A stretch of 64,000 nucleotides of DNA from Cladocopium goreaui (lineage: Eukaryota; Sar; Dinophyceae; Suessiales; Symbiodiniaceae): assembly GCA_947184155.2 (NCBI GenBank), contig CAMXCT020002756.1:23898-87897 (forward strand), written 5' to 3'. Position numbers and translations under genes: made by a program. Below, one piece after another: positions 30,636 to 40,859 of the stretch. The notes under the pieces are model-generated. The model had not been told where the DNA came from. It was given only the letters and a program-made list of their open reading frames with translations, and searched no databases. Each line of letters begins with the position of its first letter. Positions within the stretch are counted from its first letter, which is position 1.

Positions 30636-30841
30636 GGCTGCATCCAAACAAGCTTCTAGTTACCAAAGTCCACATGTTTTGGCTGCTTCAATGTGGTATC
30701 ACTTCTCCAACAGCACAGGTTGTAGCAATCACTGCTTGAGCCATAGTACCGGATCGGACGCTGAAAAGCTATCAGATCCAAAGCTTGCAACACCACAATT
30801 CAAACACCTCCAAAGATGCAGGCTGAGTTGCAAGCAGAGCT

Positions 30842-31093
30842 GTGTTGCCGTGCAACCACCATCTCCCAGAAGACCACCAAAGCAGACGAAAGAAAGCTCG
30901 CAAATTGCCAAAGAAAGTTTGCAATTTCACTCTGCATGACATTGGCCAATACGCTGCCAGCGACGACAAGAATGAATCAGTTAAAGAGAAGAGAGATGAA
31001 TTGCTTGACGGCATCATTGAGATTGGCAGGACTTTTCTGAGATGGAGGCCAGTGTCAGTGACTGATTCAAACCCGCAGCCCTTGACACTTTAA
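30842..31093 (+). CDS. possible small plus-strand exon, weak
   Basis: The frame encodes a charged helical stretch (NFTLHDIGQYAASDDKNESV then KEKRDELLDGIIEIGRTFLR) that looks protein-like, but it lies alone on the plus strand inside a minus-strand block, with no splice context I can place. It could be a chance frame. Confidence 0.2.
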   Translation: MLPCNHHLPEDHQSRRKKARKLPKKVCNFTLHDIGQYAASDDKNESVKEKRDELLDGIIEIGRTFLRWRPVSVTDSNPQPLTL

Positions 31094-31520
31094 TCCAGGG
31101 ACCTGTGTGTTGAAAGTGCAAACCAAAGAAAGTTGGCAAATGGCAACAGCATGATGAAGTCAACAAACCCATGTTTTTATCTCATTCAATGTACCGCTCT
31201 GAAAAACTGCCACTGCATTGTAAACAGGTTTCTGAGCGCAGCGCGTGAGATTGCCATGCTTTCTCCTCCTAAACTGCACAACTTCAAGCAACCATGTGGG
31301 CTTCGTGACCACAATAAACGCAAAATGCTCCATCAACTTTTTTTTGACGACCAAACAACGTAGACACCATGAAGGTGATGCAACTGCATTCATCGATTTT
31401 CTCGCTTTCTGCTACTCGATCCCTGTACCATCAAAGCACTCTGAAACTGCTACATCGCCTTTCAGGTGGGAGCATGTGTTGTGGCTCACACGGCAACATC
31501 ATACTAGAACAACCAGCACA

Positions 31521-32126
31521 CTACAAATCGTGTGCTTGAAGCCAAGCTTCAACATCCAATGGTATATCAACAGCCTGTCTCCTGCGTCTGCTCCTGCTCG
31601 TCGTGGCCCATTGACGGGCCGTTTTTCCGCAGGACACACATTTCACATTAAATCCTTCCATCGAACTATAAAATTCCATGCAAGTCAGACAATGAGCTTG
31701 AGCAGAATACAGAAACATGTACTCCATTTTTTTTCTACTGTCAAGACTTCCATGTTTCGCCTCGAAATCGTCCATATGAGGCGCCAAGGAACATGCTGGT
31801 GCACCGCTGTCTGCTTGTGGCTGTTGTTGAGATGAAGTTCCTGCACCTGTCTGGTGCTCAGCACCATTGCCCGTTCCTGCATTCCAGTCTTGTGGCAGCT
31901 TTCTCACCAATTCGTCCCACGCATTGTTGAAGCGCTGATTGAATGCATTGCACGCTTCCTTCTTGTCATCATCCACGCATTTGTCAGGGTGGTTTTTGCG
32001 CAGCAACTCCTTCCGCCGGATCTTCAAGATTTGAAAGTCTTCAAACGTAACAGCATACCAACTAGATGTCTGCAGCTGCAAAACTTCAAGTAACCAACTG
32101 ATCTCAGCGGTAGCAGCACTCCACAT
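31521..32126 (-). CDS. J-domain protein with shared Cys-containing C-terminal domain
   Basis: An ATG at 32126 opens about 201 codons. Residues near 35-80 form a J domain: FEDFQILKIRRKELLRKNHP with the HPD tripeptide (NHPDKCVDDD), then ACNAFNQRFNNAWDELVRKL. J domains stimulate the ATPase of Hsp70 chaperones. A Gln/Gly/Ser linker follows, then the domain YMFLYSAQAHCLTCMEFYSS, KTARQWATT, VDIPLDVEAWLQAHDL, homologous to the C-terminus of the 29.67-kb gene. CLTC and CVSC could form a zinc site. A dyad motif lies about 120 bp upstream. Confidence 0.65.
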   Translation of the reverse strand: MWSAATAEISWLLEVLQLQTSSWYAVTFEDFQILKIRRKELLRKNHPDKCVDDDKKEACNAFNQRFNNAWDELVRKLPQDWNAGTGNGAEHQTGAGTSSQQQPQADSGAPACSLAPHMDDFEAKHGSLDSRKKMEYMFLYSAQAHCLTCMEFYSSMEGFNVKCVSCGKTARQWATTSRSRRRRQAVDIPLDVEAWLQAHDL

Positions 32127-32244
32127 GGCCAAGGCCACAGACGAATTTCAAGTAAGCAACTTTCAATCAGTTTCGGTTAAGGAAGCAGCAACGTCTCAAA
32201 ACCTACTTGTATGTCCTGTGCTAATTTGAAAGCATGCACCACCC

Positions 32245-32262
32245 TTCGGACAGTTCCGGTTA
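32245..32262 (-). promoter_or_regulatory. dyad motif
   Basis: TTCGGACAGTTCCGGTTA with CGGA/TCCG arms, 120 bp upstream of the J-domain gene start. Confidence 0.45.
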
Positions 32263-32582
32263 GGGCAGCCACAATGTGACAACATATGGTGACATGTAAG
32301 CGAATTTTGAATTCAAATATGATGTCTATCAGTTTGCAATTGAGCAGCAGTGGGAAGCGGCTGGAAAAGACTCATCGCCATATGATAACTTCTGCTCATG
32401 ATGGCACAAACACTTATGCAAGGCAACCTTATCGGACCGCGCCTTTTTCCAGACAACCAACAGCTCTAGATGTCGCTTGTGCATGAAATGTCCAACAGTT
32501 CCGTAGCACCAACAATAAACAAATAAAGATATGCGAGGCTACTTTCACCAATTTTGTCTGCCAGACAAGCGACTGCAATCTT

Positions 32583-32602
32583 GCTCAGACAGTTCTGGTT
32601 GC
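32583..32602 (-). promoter_or_regulatory. dyad motif
   Basis: GCTCAGACAGTTCTGGTTGC, between tandem-paralogue gene B and the J-domain gene. Confidence 0.45.
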
Positions 32603-32681
32603 AAAATTGCAACTTCTTTAAAAAATAGGTATCTGCTTGCAAACACCTGACAATAGGCAACTTTGTCTCTGAACGAACTCT

Positions 32682-32691
32682 TGCTGTTGTT

Positions 32692-32727
<36 letters not shown>
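32682..32727. repeat. TTG trinucleotide run
   Basis: About 15 TTG/TTA units immediately downstream of gene B's stop codon at 32735. Confidence 0.95.
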
Positions 32728-32728
<1 letters not shown>

Positions 32729-32734
32729 TATCCT

Positions 32735-33272
32735 TTAAATGATGCCCTGACATTCAGCATCAATAGTGTACAAAAGCGTCCCATCCGGCGCCCGCCCCTC
32801 AGCTTCCAAGGGACCAAAGTACTGATACCATCCATCGCCGATGGCTCTCAGCTTCTCCAGCACCTGAAGACGCGCAAACAAACAGTTACCGAACATGCCA
32901 TGGATGCATTTATTTCGAACAGATTTCTCTTTACCGAACATGCCAAATGGGCGATGCCATGCGTAGTAAATGTGACCTTGTGAGCTCCGATCTCCTTGAT
33001 GTGCCCTCCTTTAAGATCAGTGTCGCGGCAGCGATGGATGGCCTGCATTTGTGGCTCAAATGGATGCGTTTGAAATGCAAACAAAGAATTGAGATTCCAG
33101 CTCAAATCAAAATGTGGCAAAGAAAGACCACCCGTGTCCGGGCCTCTAAAGCAGTACTTTTCAGACCCCATCGATCTTTCCAGTGTGGCTGCACTGCCTG
33201 ATGTTCCATAAAGATTTTCTGGGCATCAGAAGGTGTCAGGCCAACATACACTGTCAGCGTGGTGCCCGCCAT
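32735..33272 (-). CDS. small three-exon gene B, paralogue of gene A
   Basis: Exon 1 starts at ATG 33272 (MAGTTLTVYVGLTPSDAQKI; QPHWKDRWGLKST). Exon 2 follows AATGCAG then G (AIHRCRDTDLKGGHIKEIGA; HKVTFTTHGIAHLACS) and ends at GTAAAG. Exon 3 is 32735-32863, after CTTCAG then G (VLEKLRAIGDGWYQYFGPLE; AEGRAPDGTLLYTIDAECQG). Total is about 120-130 residues. No known domain is recognised; the three blocks match gene A one for one. Two dyad motifs lie 230-310 bp upstream. Confidence 0.6.
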
Positions 33273-33500
33273 GCTACTTCCTTGCAGCAATGTTGTCGAT
33301 CTACAGGCCAGAACCACAAAAGCTTCAGAACTTACCATTCTGAAACTGATAGCTTCAACTGCGCAAGCTTGACACAGGCTAGAAAAACCATAGCTCTCGG
33401 GCCTGTCCAAACCAGCTTTTTTCTTCTCTTTCTAACTATTTTCTACAATCTTTGGTGTGAGACAATCATTCAAAAGGAAAACAATCTGGTTTGGGTGATT

Positions 33501-33583
33501 CTCGGACAGTTCCGGTTGAATCCCCCTCCCCGGAACCCGCTCACAAAAATCTGGTTTGGATGATTCTCGGACAGTTCCGGTTG
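33501..33583 (-). promoter_or_regulatory. dyad motif, tandem pair
   Basis: CTCGGACAGTTCCGGTTG at 33501-33518 and 33566-33583, within a 65-bp tandem duplication that also copies the flanking TCTGGTTTGG and CCGCTCAC. It lies in the spacer between genes A and B. Confidence 0.5.
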
Positions 33584-33607
33584 AATCTTCCTCCCAGAGT
33601 CCGCTCA

Positions 33608-34471
33608 CTAAGTTGTCATGGCAGCGCCATCACGGCTGACAACATACAGCAACGTCCCGTCGGACGCAAACTTCTCCGCCTCTAAGTTCTTGTAGAAGCG
33701 AAACCAGCCATCGCCAAGTCCTTCCAAATTGCCGTTGACCTCAAGTAATGCCACGCACCAATAATATATATATAGATATTATATATATATATTTATACAT
33801 CTAGAATATTCATATATAATATATACTCATGTTATAGAACTTACAAAAGAAAGCAATGCCTTCCGTGGTGAAAGTCACCGTGTGGGCCCGCACGGATTCC
33901 GCATCCACAGCCTGCCCCTCTGACTCCACGCAACGCCGAATTGCCTGGACCAACACGGCAAGAGAGCAAAAGGGCAGGACAGTAAAAAGGAAAGAGAGAA
34001 GATGCGAAGACAGGATGATGCGAAGATGAGCAGATGTGCACAAATGAGATGAAGAGGTGAGGATGTGAAGCTGTGAGGAGGTGAAGATGTGAAGATGATC
34101 AAATGTGCAGAGGAGCAGATGTGAAGATGGAAGATGTGAGGGTATGAAGATGTCAGGATGTCAAGATGCAAAGCTGAGAAACTGTGAAGATGATAGAAGA
34201 TGATAGTAGATGACAAAATAAGCACATGTGCAGAAATAGCGATGGCTGACAGAATCCAACTATTTGACTAACAAGTCGCTCAAATGTTTTCAGGATCAAA
34301 CAAAAATATTTCTGTGAACTTCAAAACATATTCCTAAACAGCCTCTTCCACTGTTGGCTTCAAACCCCAGCGCTGCTTGTATTTTGGCTGGACAGGAAGA
34401 CGTTGCTGGAACAACCGATCTGCCGCCGCAGCTGTGAGACCAACGTAGGTGAGCAAAGTAGTGCCCGCCAT
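33608..34471 (-). CDS. small three-exon gene A, paralogue of gene B
   Basis: Exon 1 starts at ATG 34471 (MAGTTLLTYVGLTAAAADRL; QPKYKQRWGLKPTVEEA). Exon 2 lies at about 33845-33944, after GGTCCAG then G (AIRRCVESEGQAVDAESVRA; HTVTFTTEGIAFF). Exon 3 is 33608-33739 (VNGNLEGLGDGWFRFYKNLE; AEKFASDGTLLYVVSRDGAA). Intron 1 contains a GA-rich minisatellite and intron 2 an AT microsatellite. Function unknown; about 120 residues, soluble, no signal peptide. Confidence 0.6.
33985..34225. repeat. GATGTGAAG minisatellite inside gene A intron
   Basis: Degenerate units of GATGTGAAGATGA/GAGCAGATGTG. The same unit type forms the larger array at 60,140-60,775. Confidence 0.8.
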
Positions 34472-35063
34472 GCGTCCCGGGGCAGCAACAACAAAAGAAA
34501 AAGATGTTGGAGCCAAACTGAACATGTTCAGAACTTGCTGCAGACATGCTTGTGTCCAACTTGCTAAAAAGACAACCTCAAGTTCCTAGCAAATCAACGG
34601 TTCGGTCCTTCACAGAATGCAATGATGTTGTCCCATTCCAGAACCTGGCATCCAATGAACAACGGCTAGGTGCACATGGAACCAGTGAAGTTTGAATTTG
34701 ATACACATGGACCACTTGAAACAGAGACTACATGTCTGACTGTTGCTATTCACATGCAAATACCAGCATTTGGAAATGTCCAAGCAAATTACAGTCACTT
34801 CAGAATAGCCGATTCCAAAAACAAATGGCCAACCAATGACATCTAACCTTGACCTCGCGGTTCTGCACAACCTTGCATCAAATGAAAGTCAAATGGAACA
34901 GATTGATTTCATGATTTGTCCATGAGTGATTTCATACCTATCATCTAATATCCATCAACATCCATCATCCTCATCATCATCCATCATCATTATCATCATC
35001 ATCATCATTCAAATTCAGTCATCATCAGTCATCACCATCCTCATCATCATCATGATCATCATC

Positions 35064-35095
<32 letters not shown>

Positions 35096-35105
35096 CATCA
35101 TCATC

Positions 35106-35140
<35 letters not shown>

Positions 35141-36099
35141 TGGCCAGATCCATCAATACACCATCCAAATGTGTATGAGAACTCGAATCAACGTAGACAT
35201 TTGTCCCCTGGAAGAAAGAGTTCCAATCCAAACACGAATTTAAAACACAATCATGAATTTGAAACACAACCTGCCAGCGAATGCAAATCAAGCGGACAAC
35301 AATGCATTCACGGCAGCAAATCCAAGGCAGGAATGCCGAAACAGATGTGCTACAGATGGCCAAGCTGACCAGTCATGAAGTGCAATCACTGCCTGCGATC
35401 ACTTTGTCAACAAACAATCACACAAACGTCAAAACCAACCATCCATATCTGTTGAGACGTTGATTCACGGCAGCAAATCAAAGGCAGGAATGCCGAAACA
35501 GATGTGCTAAAGATGGCCAAGCTGACCATGCAGTCATGAAGTGCAATCACTGCCTGCGATCACTTTGTCAACAAACAATCACACAAACGTCAAAACCAAC
35601 CATCCATATCTGTTGAGACGTTGAGACAATGAGACACTCTATCTTTTTGTCTGCTAATCGCATGGTTGGCACCACTCCGTGTCCTTGCCGTCATGTTCTC
35701 TCTGTCATACAAAATCTTACACATAGTATTCTTTTATTGCTGGCCACTCGGACATTTCCGGCTGCAGCGCGGAAACAAAAATACTACACTGCAACATGCG
35801 TTTACTTGATGAGAACAGAACGCATACAACATTGCACTGATGCAGTTACCATACAACTACTGAACTTTTTTCGTGAGAACACATCCCACAACATTCTGCA
35901 GATGCGCGCCGCAGCAGTCTGTTGCAAAAAAAAAGCATGCCGACTGCAGCAGTGTTCGTAATAGTAAACATATCAATTCCAGAGATACTTATGTCCTTGC
36001 ATCAACAACTGAGACATACGTTGCTATACGTTGTTTTTCAAACAGCGAACACCACTGCAGATCACACGACGATCCTACTATTGGAACCTGCGACACTCA
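34472..36099. other. intergenic region with CAT repeat and a tandem duplication
   Basis: It contains pieces of the dispersed repeat (34,630-34,920), a CAT trinucleotide array (34,950-35,140), and a ~155-bp tandem duplication (35,309-35,462 and 35,466-35,622, unit with AGGCAGGAATGCCGAAACAG). No gene is recognised. Confidence 0.6.
35747..35765 (-). promoter_or_regulatory. dyad motif with CATT loop
   Basis: CTCGGACATTTCCGGCTGC: arms CGGA/TCCG, loop CATT, so the minus strand contains an ATG inside the motif, as at 56920-56937. It lies between the Helitron-type gene end and gene A. Confidence 0.4.
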
Positions 36100-37600
36100 T
36101 CAAATCTTCATGGAGAGTTGTCGAGCAATGGCTTCCTTTTGCTGCCACTGCAATTTGCCCACGTAGGACAATGCTTTCATCTCGTCGAGCTTCGCCTGCT
36201 GCTCGAACTCTTTCATCCTTTGCACCAAAAGAGGATTGTGATCATGGAGAAAATGCTCAAACATGTGACGCGGTGGCAAATCAATGATCCACAAATCGTC
36301 CAGCTTTCGTGGTCTCGACAGCATGACATAGATCGCCAACGCGTAGTCGGCATCCTTCATCCACGCAGGTTTCGTGAGGAAAGCCACCAACCCGTTTCTC
36401 GCCGTGATGCCCTGCAAGCCATAATGCGTCAAAACACAACGTGGCGCCAGTGGAATTTGTTTGCGAATCACAGGCACGGACTGCTTCGGTCCCACTTGCA
36501 AGCTCCAGGCTTTGTCCGAGGCAACTGCGCGCAGCAAGACATGGCCCTTGGGGGCAACGTCACCAGGCACCTGAATGTTCTTGTAATTGGGATCGTCTAT
36601 CTCCACCAACACTGCAACTGGCTGATATCTCAATACAACACAGCCACAGTTGTCGGCGATTGCGGGCTCGCTTGGGTGCAACTTGATGGATCGAACAATA
36701 ACCGGCGACTCTCGGTTCAGCAGCGGAGCATCCAAAATACAACTGATGCGACAAGGCATACCTTCATACAGAGGACAAATACCAATCAGATAATGAGTTT
36801 TGGTCATGTTCACGATCTGTAGTGCTGCCATGCTCTGTTCCCGGGTGAGCTCATTTGGGCCCGTAGCTCGATCAATGGCCTGAACGAAATACACAGTCTT
36901 CTTCAATTCTTTGCCTTCCAAACCGACGCGAAGATGTTGAAGACGAGCTACTTGCTCCCAAGCAAGACCTCCCCAGTGAGCATCGAGCAAACGCTGCCGC
37001 AACTCATCCGCCTGCAACTCCTTCTTGCCATAGGCCCTGGCCTCAAGGGCCGCCCACAGATCGTCCGACATCTCCTTGCCTTCCCGCATGGACTTGAGGA
37101 TCGCCACTAGCTGCTGCCCAGATGGACACTCCGAAAATCTCCCAGACCCAGTGAAGTGAACAACCCGCTGCAAAGAGTTCTTGAACATGATGCGGCCCAA
37201 CTCAGCGGCATTACTGGTGTGCTGTGCAGCTTCATTCTCAGGCAACTCCTCTTCATCACTTGACCGGCCATCGACGTGTGCATTGGTGGCACGCGGAGCA
37301 TCATGCCACTCGCACAGCGAGCGCTGTGCTGTCGGCCGCAGTTGCAGAAAGTCGCCAAGCTGGACACCAATTGGAGCTCTACCATACCACTGCTCGAGAT
37401 AGCGACCCATATCCAACATCATGCGTTCCTGTCGCAGCAAAGAAAACCGAAAGCCAGCAGCATGATAAACATCAGGAGGATTCATGGACAGTTCATCGAG
37501 CAATCCGGCCATGACGTCCATGAACTGCCTTTGCTCTTGGCCGACCGGAGAGAACGTCGGTCCAGCCCACTGTTCGGGCTCACATTCGCCCACTTGTGCA
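36100..37600 (-). CDS. Helitron-type gene: PIF1-like helicase, C-terminal part
   Basis: The minus-strand frame carries helicase motifs of the PIF1/RecD-like superfamily 1B: DELSM (motif II, about 30 residues in), VQLGDFLQLRPT (motif III), CVLTHYGLQGITARNGLVAF (motif V-like) and LAIYVMLSRPRKLDDLWI (motif VI). The C-terminus ends KEAIARQLSMKI before the stop at 36100. In Helitrons this helicase unwinds DNA during rolling-circle transposition. The preceding Walker A segment is in another frame, so a frameshift or a small intron lies between about 37,480 and 37,600. Confidence 0.78.
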
Positions 37601-37991
37601 ATGTCTTTGCTTCTGGACCCAAGAGACGAACAGCTGCATGTGTTGGCGCCCCAACAATGTAACCACCATCACCGAAGTAACGCCGGAACATTGGTCGCAA
37701 GATTTTGGAGTAGGCGTATGTCTTGCCAGAGCCACCAGCGCCCAACCAAAGGCAATTGCAGCTTTCGGTGGCTGCGCCATCTGCCAAAGACGACTGTGGA
37801 TTGGAACGATTCAGCCACATCTGCTCCATGACCCAAGCAATCGGAGCCACTGCCAAAATCTGTTGCCGATTGAGGGTGGAATTGACGACAAGCTCCGCAG
37901 CATAGTCTCCTGGACCGATGCATTGAGCGTTGAGTGCAGCCAAAAATGGATCGATGGCTTGTTCCAAAGGCTCAAACTGCTGGTCTGGCAT
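37482..37991 (-). CDS. Helitron-type gene: PIF1-like helicase, Walker A part
   Basis: After GGAG then G the frame reads MPDQQFEPLEQAIDPFLAAL, then NRQQILAVAPIAWVMEQMWL and LWLGAGGSGKTYAYSKILRP, a Walker A motif with Lys at residue 90, followed by IVGAPTHAAVRLLGPEAKTL (motif Ia). It continues into the DELSM frame by a shift of one base. Together the two pieces give a complete PIF1-like ATPase core. Confidence 0.75.
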   Translation of the reverse strand: MPDQQFEPLEQAIDPFLAALNAQCIGPGDYAAELVVNSTLNRQQILAVAPIAWVMEQMWLNRSNPQSSLADGAATESCNCLWLGAGGSGKTYAYSKILRPMFRRYFGDGGYIVGAPTHAAVRLLGPEAKTLHKWANVSPNSGLDRRSLRSAKSKGSSWTSWPDCSMNCP

Positions 37992-38072
37992 CTTCCTCCT
38001 CCAAACCTACATTGCAACAATTTCGATCACAAGGTGAAACGCAACCAAACAAACCGCAAGAAAACAAGCAAA

Positions 38073-39095
38073 TCACTCGAAGACACAAAACACGATGCGC
38101 CAAGAAAGGAACCACCCCCGGCCTCCAGCACAAAACTCCAAGTACTGCTTCTGCAAAGCCATGCCTCTCTCAGCATCTGCCGCAGTCCAGCTGCGCTCGA
38201 CACCAGCCACACCGCTGCTTCGAATGCCCATGCCTCTCCTCACATCTGGAATTCCTCCAAGTGCATTGACAAAGTCACGAAGATGTCGCAAGGTGTCTTT
38301 CAAAATAGTTGCACGTGGATTGCTCAAGACGCGCATCCAATCCTGCTCTCGAAACATCGCTTCATGCAAAGCCTCATGATCCACAACGTACTGAGCCCGT
38401 TCCAGCCGCTCCAACTCATCCTGACGCCGCAGATCATCTTCAACTTCATCTCCTTCGATGTCAGGTGGAGCACAATCATCCTCAATGTCGTCGTCTTCCA
38501 GCTTTGTCATCAGAGCAAACCGCTCTGCCCGTCGACGACTGCTGCTGAGCCTGCGTGCAGCGTGATGTTGTTCAAAGCGCTCCATCCAGGCTGTCTGGAT
38601 GATAGAAAGATACTCCAAAGGCGACAGCTGAGTGTAGTGATATGGTGGCCTCACATCAAGATACCAAGCAATGCGCTCCAAAATCCGAGGAACGTCATGA
38701 AATCGGCAGTCCCGGGGCCGCAGTTTTCGATGCAAGACACACATCAAAGTTGCCACAGTCTCCCCATCATCGCTTGCTGAAGAACGAGGGAAAAATTTGC
38801 GGACAGTGCTGACATCTCGAATCACTGGCGAAGACAATCCTGCCAACATGCGCTCCTGCGCGGTCTCTCTGCGAACCAGCATGCATGCTTTCCAATGTTG
38901 CCACTGCGGCACAAATCGAGCAAAAATCATCCCTTCCTTCTCATTCTTCTCCAAAATGTGACACGCAAAGCACTTGTAGGAATTGCTGCAATCACCAGTA
39001 CACGTCGGAAAGGGGAAACACAGCCCGAGCATGTGTGCAGCATATTTTTGAGGCTCCGCTTCCTGTGGCAAATGTAAATCAGACGGCACAACCAC
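38073..39095 (-). CDS. Helitron-type gene: linker between Rep and helicase
   Basis: The frame contains KYAAHMLGLCFPFPTCTGDC, FARFVPQWQHWKACMLVRRE, a central acidic stretch (KLEDDDIEDDCAPPDIEGDE) and LERLERAQYVVDHEALHEAM. The position between Rep and helicase and the YAAHMLGLCFPF block fit the inter-domain region of Helitron proteins. Coding probably ends near 38,320; the last ~85 codons may be intron. Confidence 0.55.
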   Translation of the reverse strand: MVVPSDLHLPQEAEPQKYAAHMLGLCFPFPTCTGDCSNSYKCFACHILEKNEKEGMIFARFVPQWQHWKACMLVRRETAQERMLAGLSSPVIRDVSTVRKFFPRSSASDDGETVATLMCVLHRKLRPRDCRFHDVPRILERIAWYLDVRPPYHYTQLSPLEYLSIIQTAWMERFEQHHAARRLSSSRRRAERFALMTKLEDDDIEDDCAPPDIEGDEVEDDLRRQDELERLERAQYVVDHEALHEAMFREQDWMRVLSNPRATILKDTLRHLRDFVNALGGIPDVRRGMGIRSSGVAGVERSWTAADAERGMALQKQYLEFCAGGRGWFLSWRIVFCVFE

Positions 39096-39198
39096 GTTGT
39101 CATCAGCAGCTCTGACTTCCTGAAGGAATCAAAACTTCCACACGCATGAAAAACAACAATTTCTTCACAACACTTACTTAACATCATGCACAAAAGAT

Positions 39199-39870
39199 TC
39201 ACAAGTTGTGTTTTCGCCCAATGTCCTGCACCGACTCTTTATGATGTGGATAATGCTCGTCGAATGCAAAAATCTTCACTCCATCAACTTTACCAGCCTT
39301 TGCGCGTGGAACACGACGCACAAACCTCGAGTACATCGCCAGTGACATGCATTTCAGCAATGTGGAAGAGCCACGATGCAAATAATCATCTTTCTGATTG
39401 AAGTGCACTGGAACTTGCGTCACTCGGGTCCCATCGCCCTCATCTTCAATCACTTCTGCAATCTCATCCACAGCGACTGGCACGTCCTCCACATCTTCGA
39501 CAACATCAACTGGACCCGCGATGAGATGAGGTGCGTCGGCCAGTGCCGCTGCAATTGCATCTGCCCTGCACCGCATGATTGCAAATGGCAGATACCGAAA
39601 AAACATGTTGTAGCCACGATATGTGACGTACTGTTCTTGTTCAAAGAGCAACTGATACGCCATCTCCCCGTTTGACTTGGCGATGCAGCGATTCATTCCG
39701 AAGGCCAGACGACGCAAGATACTCAGCGCACGACTTTGTGGCCCACTCATGCCAGGCGTCTTCTTTGCATCCACGTTCTCCATGTTGGCATCTTCCACGG
39801 CGGCCTGCTGTCGCTTTGCTTCTTCCTCTTCCAATCTCTGTACTCCTGCCATGTGTTCAACACAACCAGC
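39199..39870 (-). CDS. Helitron-type gene: post-Rep conserved region
   Basis: The exon encodes RRLAFGMNRCIAKSNGEMAY, QLLFEQEQYVTYRGYNMFFR, an acidic linker, then HFNQKDDYLHRGSSTLLKCM and MYSRFVRRVPRAKAGK. A GMNR...A block and a D-YLHR block are usual landmarks between Rep and helicase in Helitron proteins. It begins after a CAA-repeat intron at 39,870-40,080. Confidence 0.62.
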   Translation of the reverse strand, partial: AGCVEHMAGVQRLEEEEAKRQQAAVEDANMENVDAKKTPGMSGPQSRALSILRRLAFGMNRCIAKSNGEMAYQLLFEQEQYVTYRGYNMFFRYLPFAIMRCRADAIAAALADAPHLIAGPVDVVEDVEDVPVAVDEIAEVIEDEGDGTRVTQVPVHFNQKDDYLHRGSSTLLKCMSLAMYSRFVRRVPRAKAGKVDGVKIFAFDEHYPHHKESVQDIGRKHNL

Positions 39871-39939
39871 AAACATTAACAACAACAGCAACAACAACAA
39901 CAACAGCAACAACAACAACAACAACAACACCAACAACAG

Positions 39940-39971
<32 letters not shown>

Positions 39972-40080
39972 ACAACAACAACAACACCAACCAGAAAGAA
40001 GAAACATCAAAAGATAATAACAACAAAAGCAGAAAACAACAAATACAACAGCAACAACGAGAATAGCAACTACCACAACA
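39870..40080. repeat. CAA trinucleotide repeat in an intron
   Basis: About 200 bp of AAC/CAA units with CAGCAA and ACCAAC variants. Poly-Cys, poly-Leu and poly-Asn frames across it are artefacts. Confidence 0.92.
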
Positions 40081-40089
40081 AGAATAACA

Positions 40090-40843
40090 ATGACAAAGCA
40101 AACTAGAAGTGTAACCACACAGATCCTGCCTGCATACAACTCCGGCAACATGCTCCGAGAAATCTCGAATTTTTTGGCAGCATATTCACCAGTGTAAAAG
40201 CCGACGTTTTGCATATCCCGTGACATATCGATAAGCACCCGTTCCAAAGCCATTTTCATAGTATGCATCCTCTTGGACTCTGGAACAATTTGACTTAAGA
40301 CAGTTGTCTCCCTTCTCTTCAACACTGAGTCTTGCGCGGCAGTCCCACCCGTGTCCTGTTGTGCCACATCCATGTCGCTCGGACGCGCTCGGACAGTTCC
40401 GGTTGCAACGATCCAGCTACAGGCTGTGGCACAACAGGACACAAGTGAGCTTGTTCGTGCACCCCAGCAGTGTGTGACTCATCAACGTCCGATGAAATGC
40501 TCCCATCGCAAAACTTGCTCAAATCCTCTTCAGCAAATGCACGACCAATGTACTTCACATCAACGTTGCAGCGCATGACAACTTGAGCCACTGGATTCGA
40601 CATGCCTTCAAAAGGATGATCCCGCTGAGCCTGAAAAACATGCGGGTTCTCATTCTTGAATTCCTCTTGTCGTGCCAAATCGTCAGTTTCATACTGTAGC
40701 CTTGAAAAACACGCCTTCTGCACGCGTGGCCATCCTTTTTTACAAATCGTTTTCTGCTTGCCTTCAGCGTCCTTGATCAATTCAATGTGAAAACAACCAA
40801 AGCGACATCCACGCTTGCCTTTCACAGCTTTCCTCCGTGGCAA
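40090..40843 (-). CDS. Helitron-type gene: end of Rep domain, two exons
   Basis: The upstream exon (from 40,843, after CACGGAG then G) reads KGKRGCRFGCFHIELIKDAE, HPFEGMSNPVAQVVMRCNVD and VKYIGRAFAEEDLSKFCDGS, matching the CRFG...N...RCNxDxK block of Helitron Rep proteins. The next exon (to ~40,100) has LERVLIDMSRDMQNVGFYTG and EYAAKKFEISRSMLPELYAG. Between them a 92-bp palindrome with a dyad motif lies at 40,351-40,442. Confidence 0.62.
40351..40442. repeat. 17-bp perfect inverted repeat flanking a dyad motif
   Basis: GTGTCCTGTTGTGCCAC at 40351-40367 and its exact reverse complement at 40426-40442 enclose 58 bp containing the motif at 40387-40406. Confidence 0.9.
40387..40406 (-). promoter_or_regulatory. 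dyad motif inside the Helitron-type gene
   Basis: GCTCGGACAGTTCCGGTTGC, the full consensus with CGGA/TCCG arms. It is the only copy found inside a gene body, in an intron or exon edge. Confidence 0.45.
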
Positions 40844-40859
40844 AGATGTGAAACAGAAT

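Noticed and set aside
39199..40101. Poly-Cys and poly-Leu N-terminus of a Helitron exon
   Set aside because: Translation of the CAA repeat intron; the real exon starts near 39,870.
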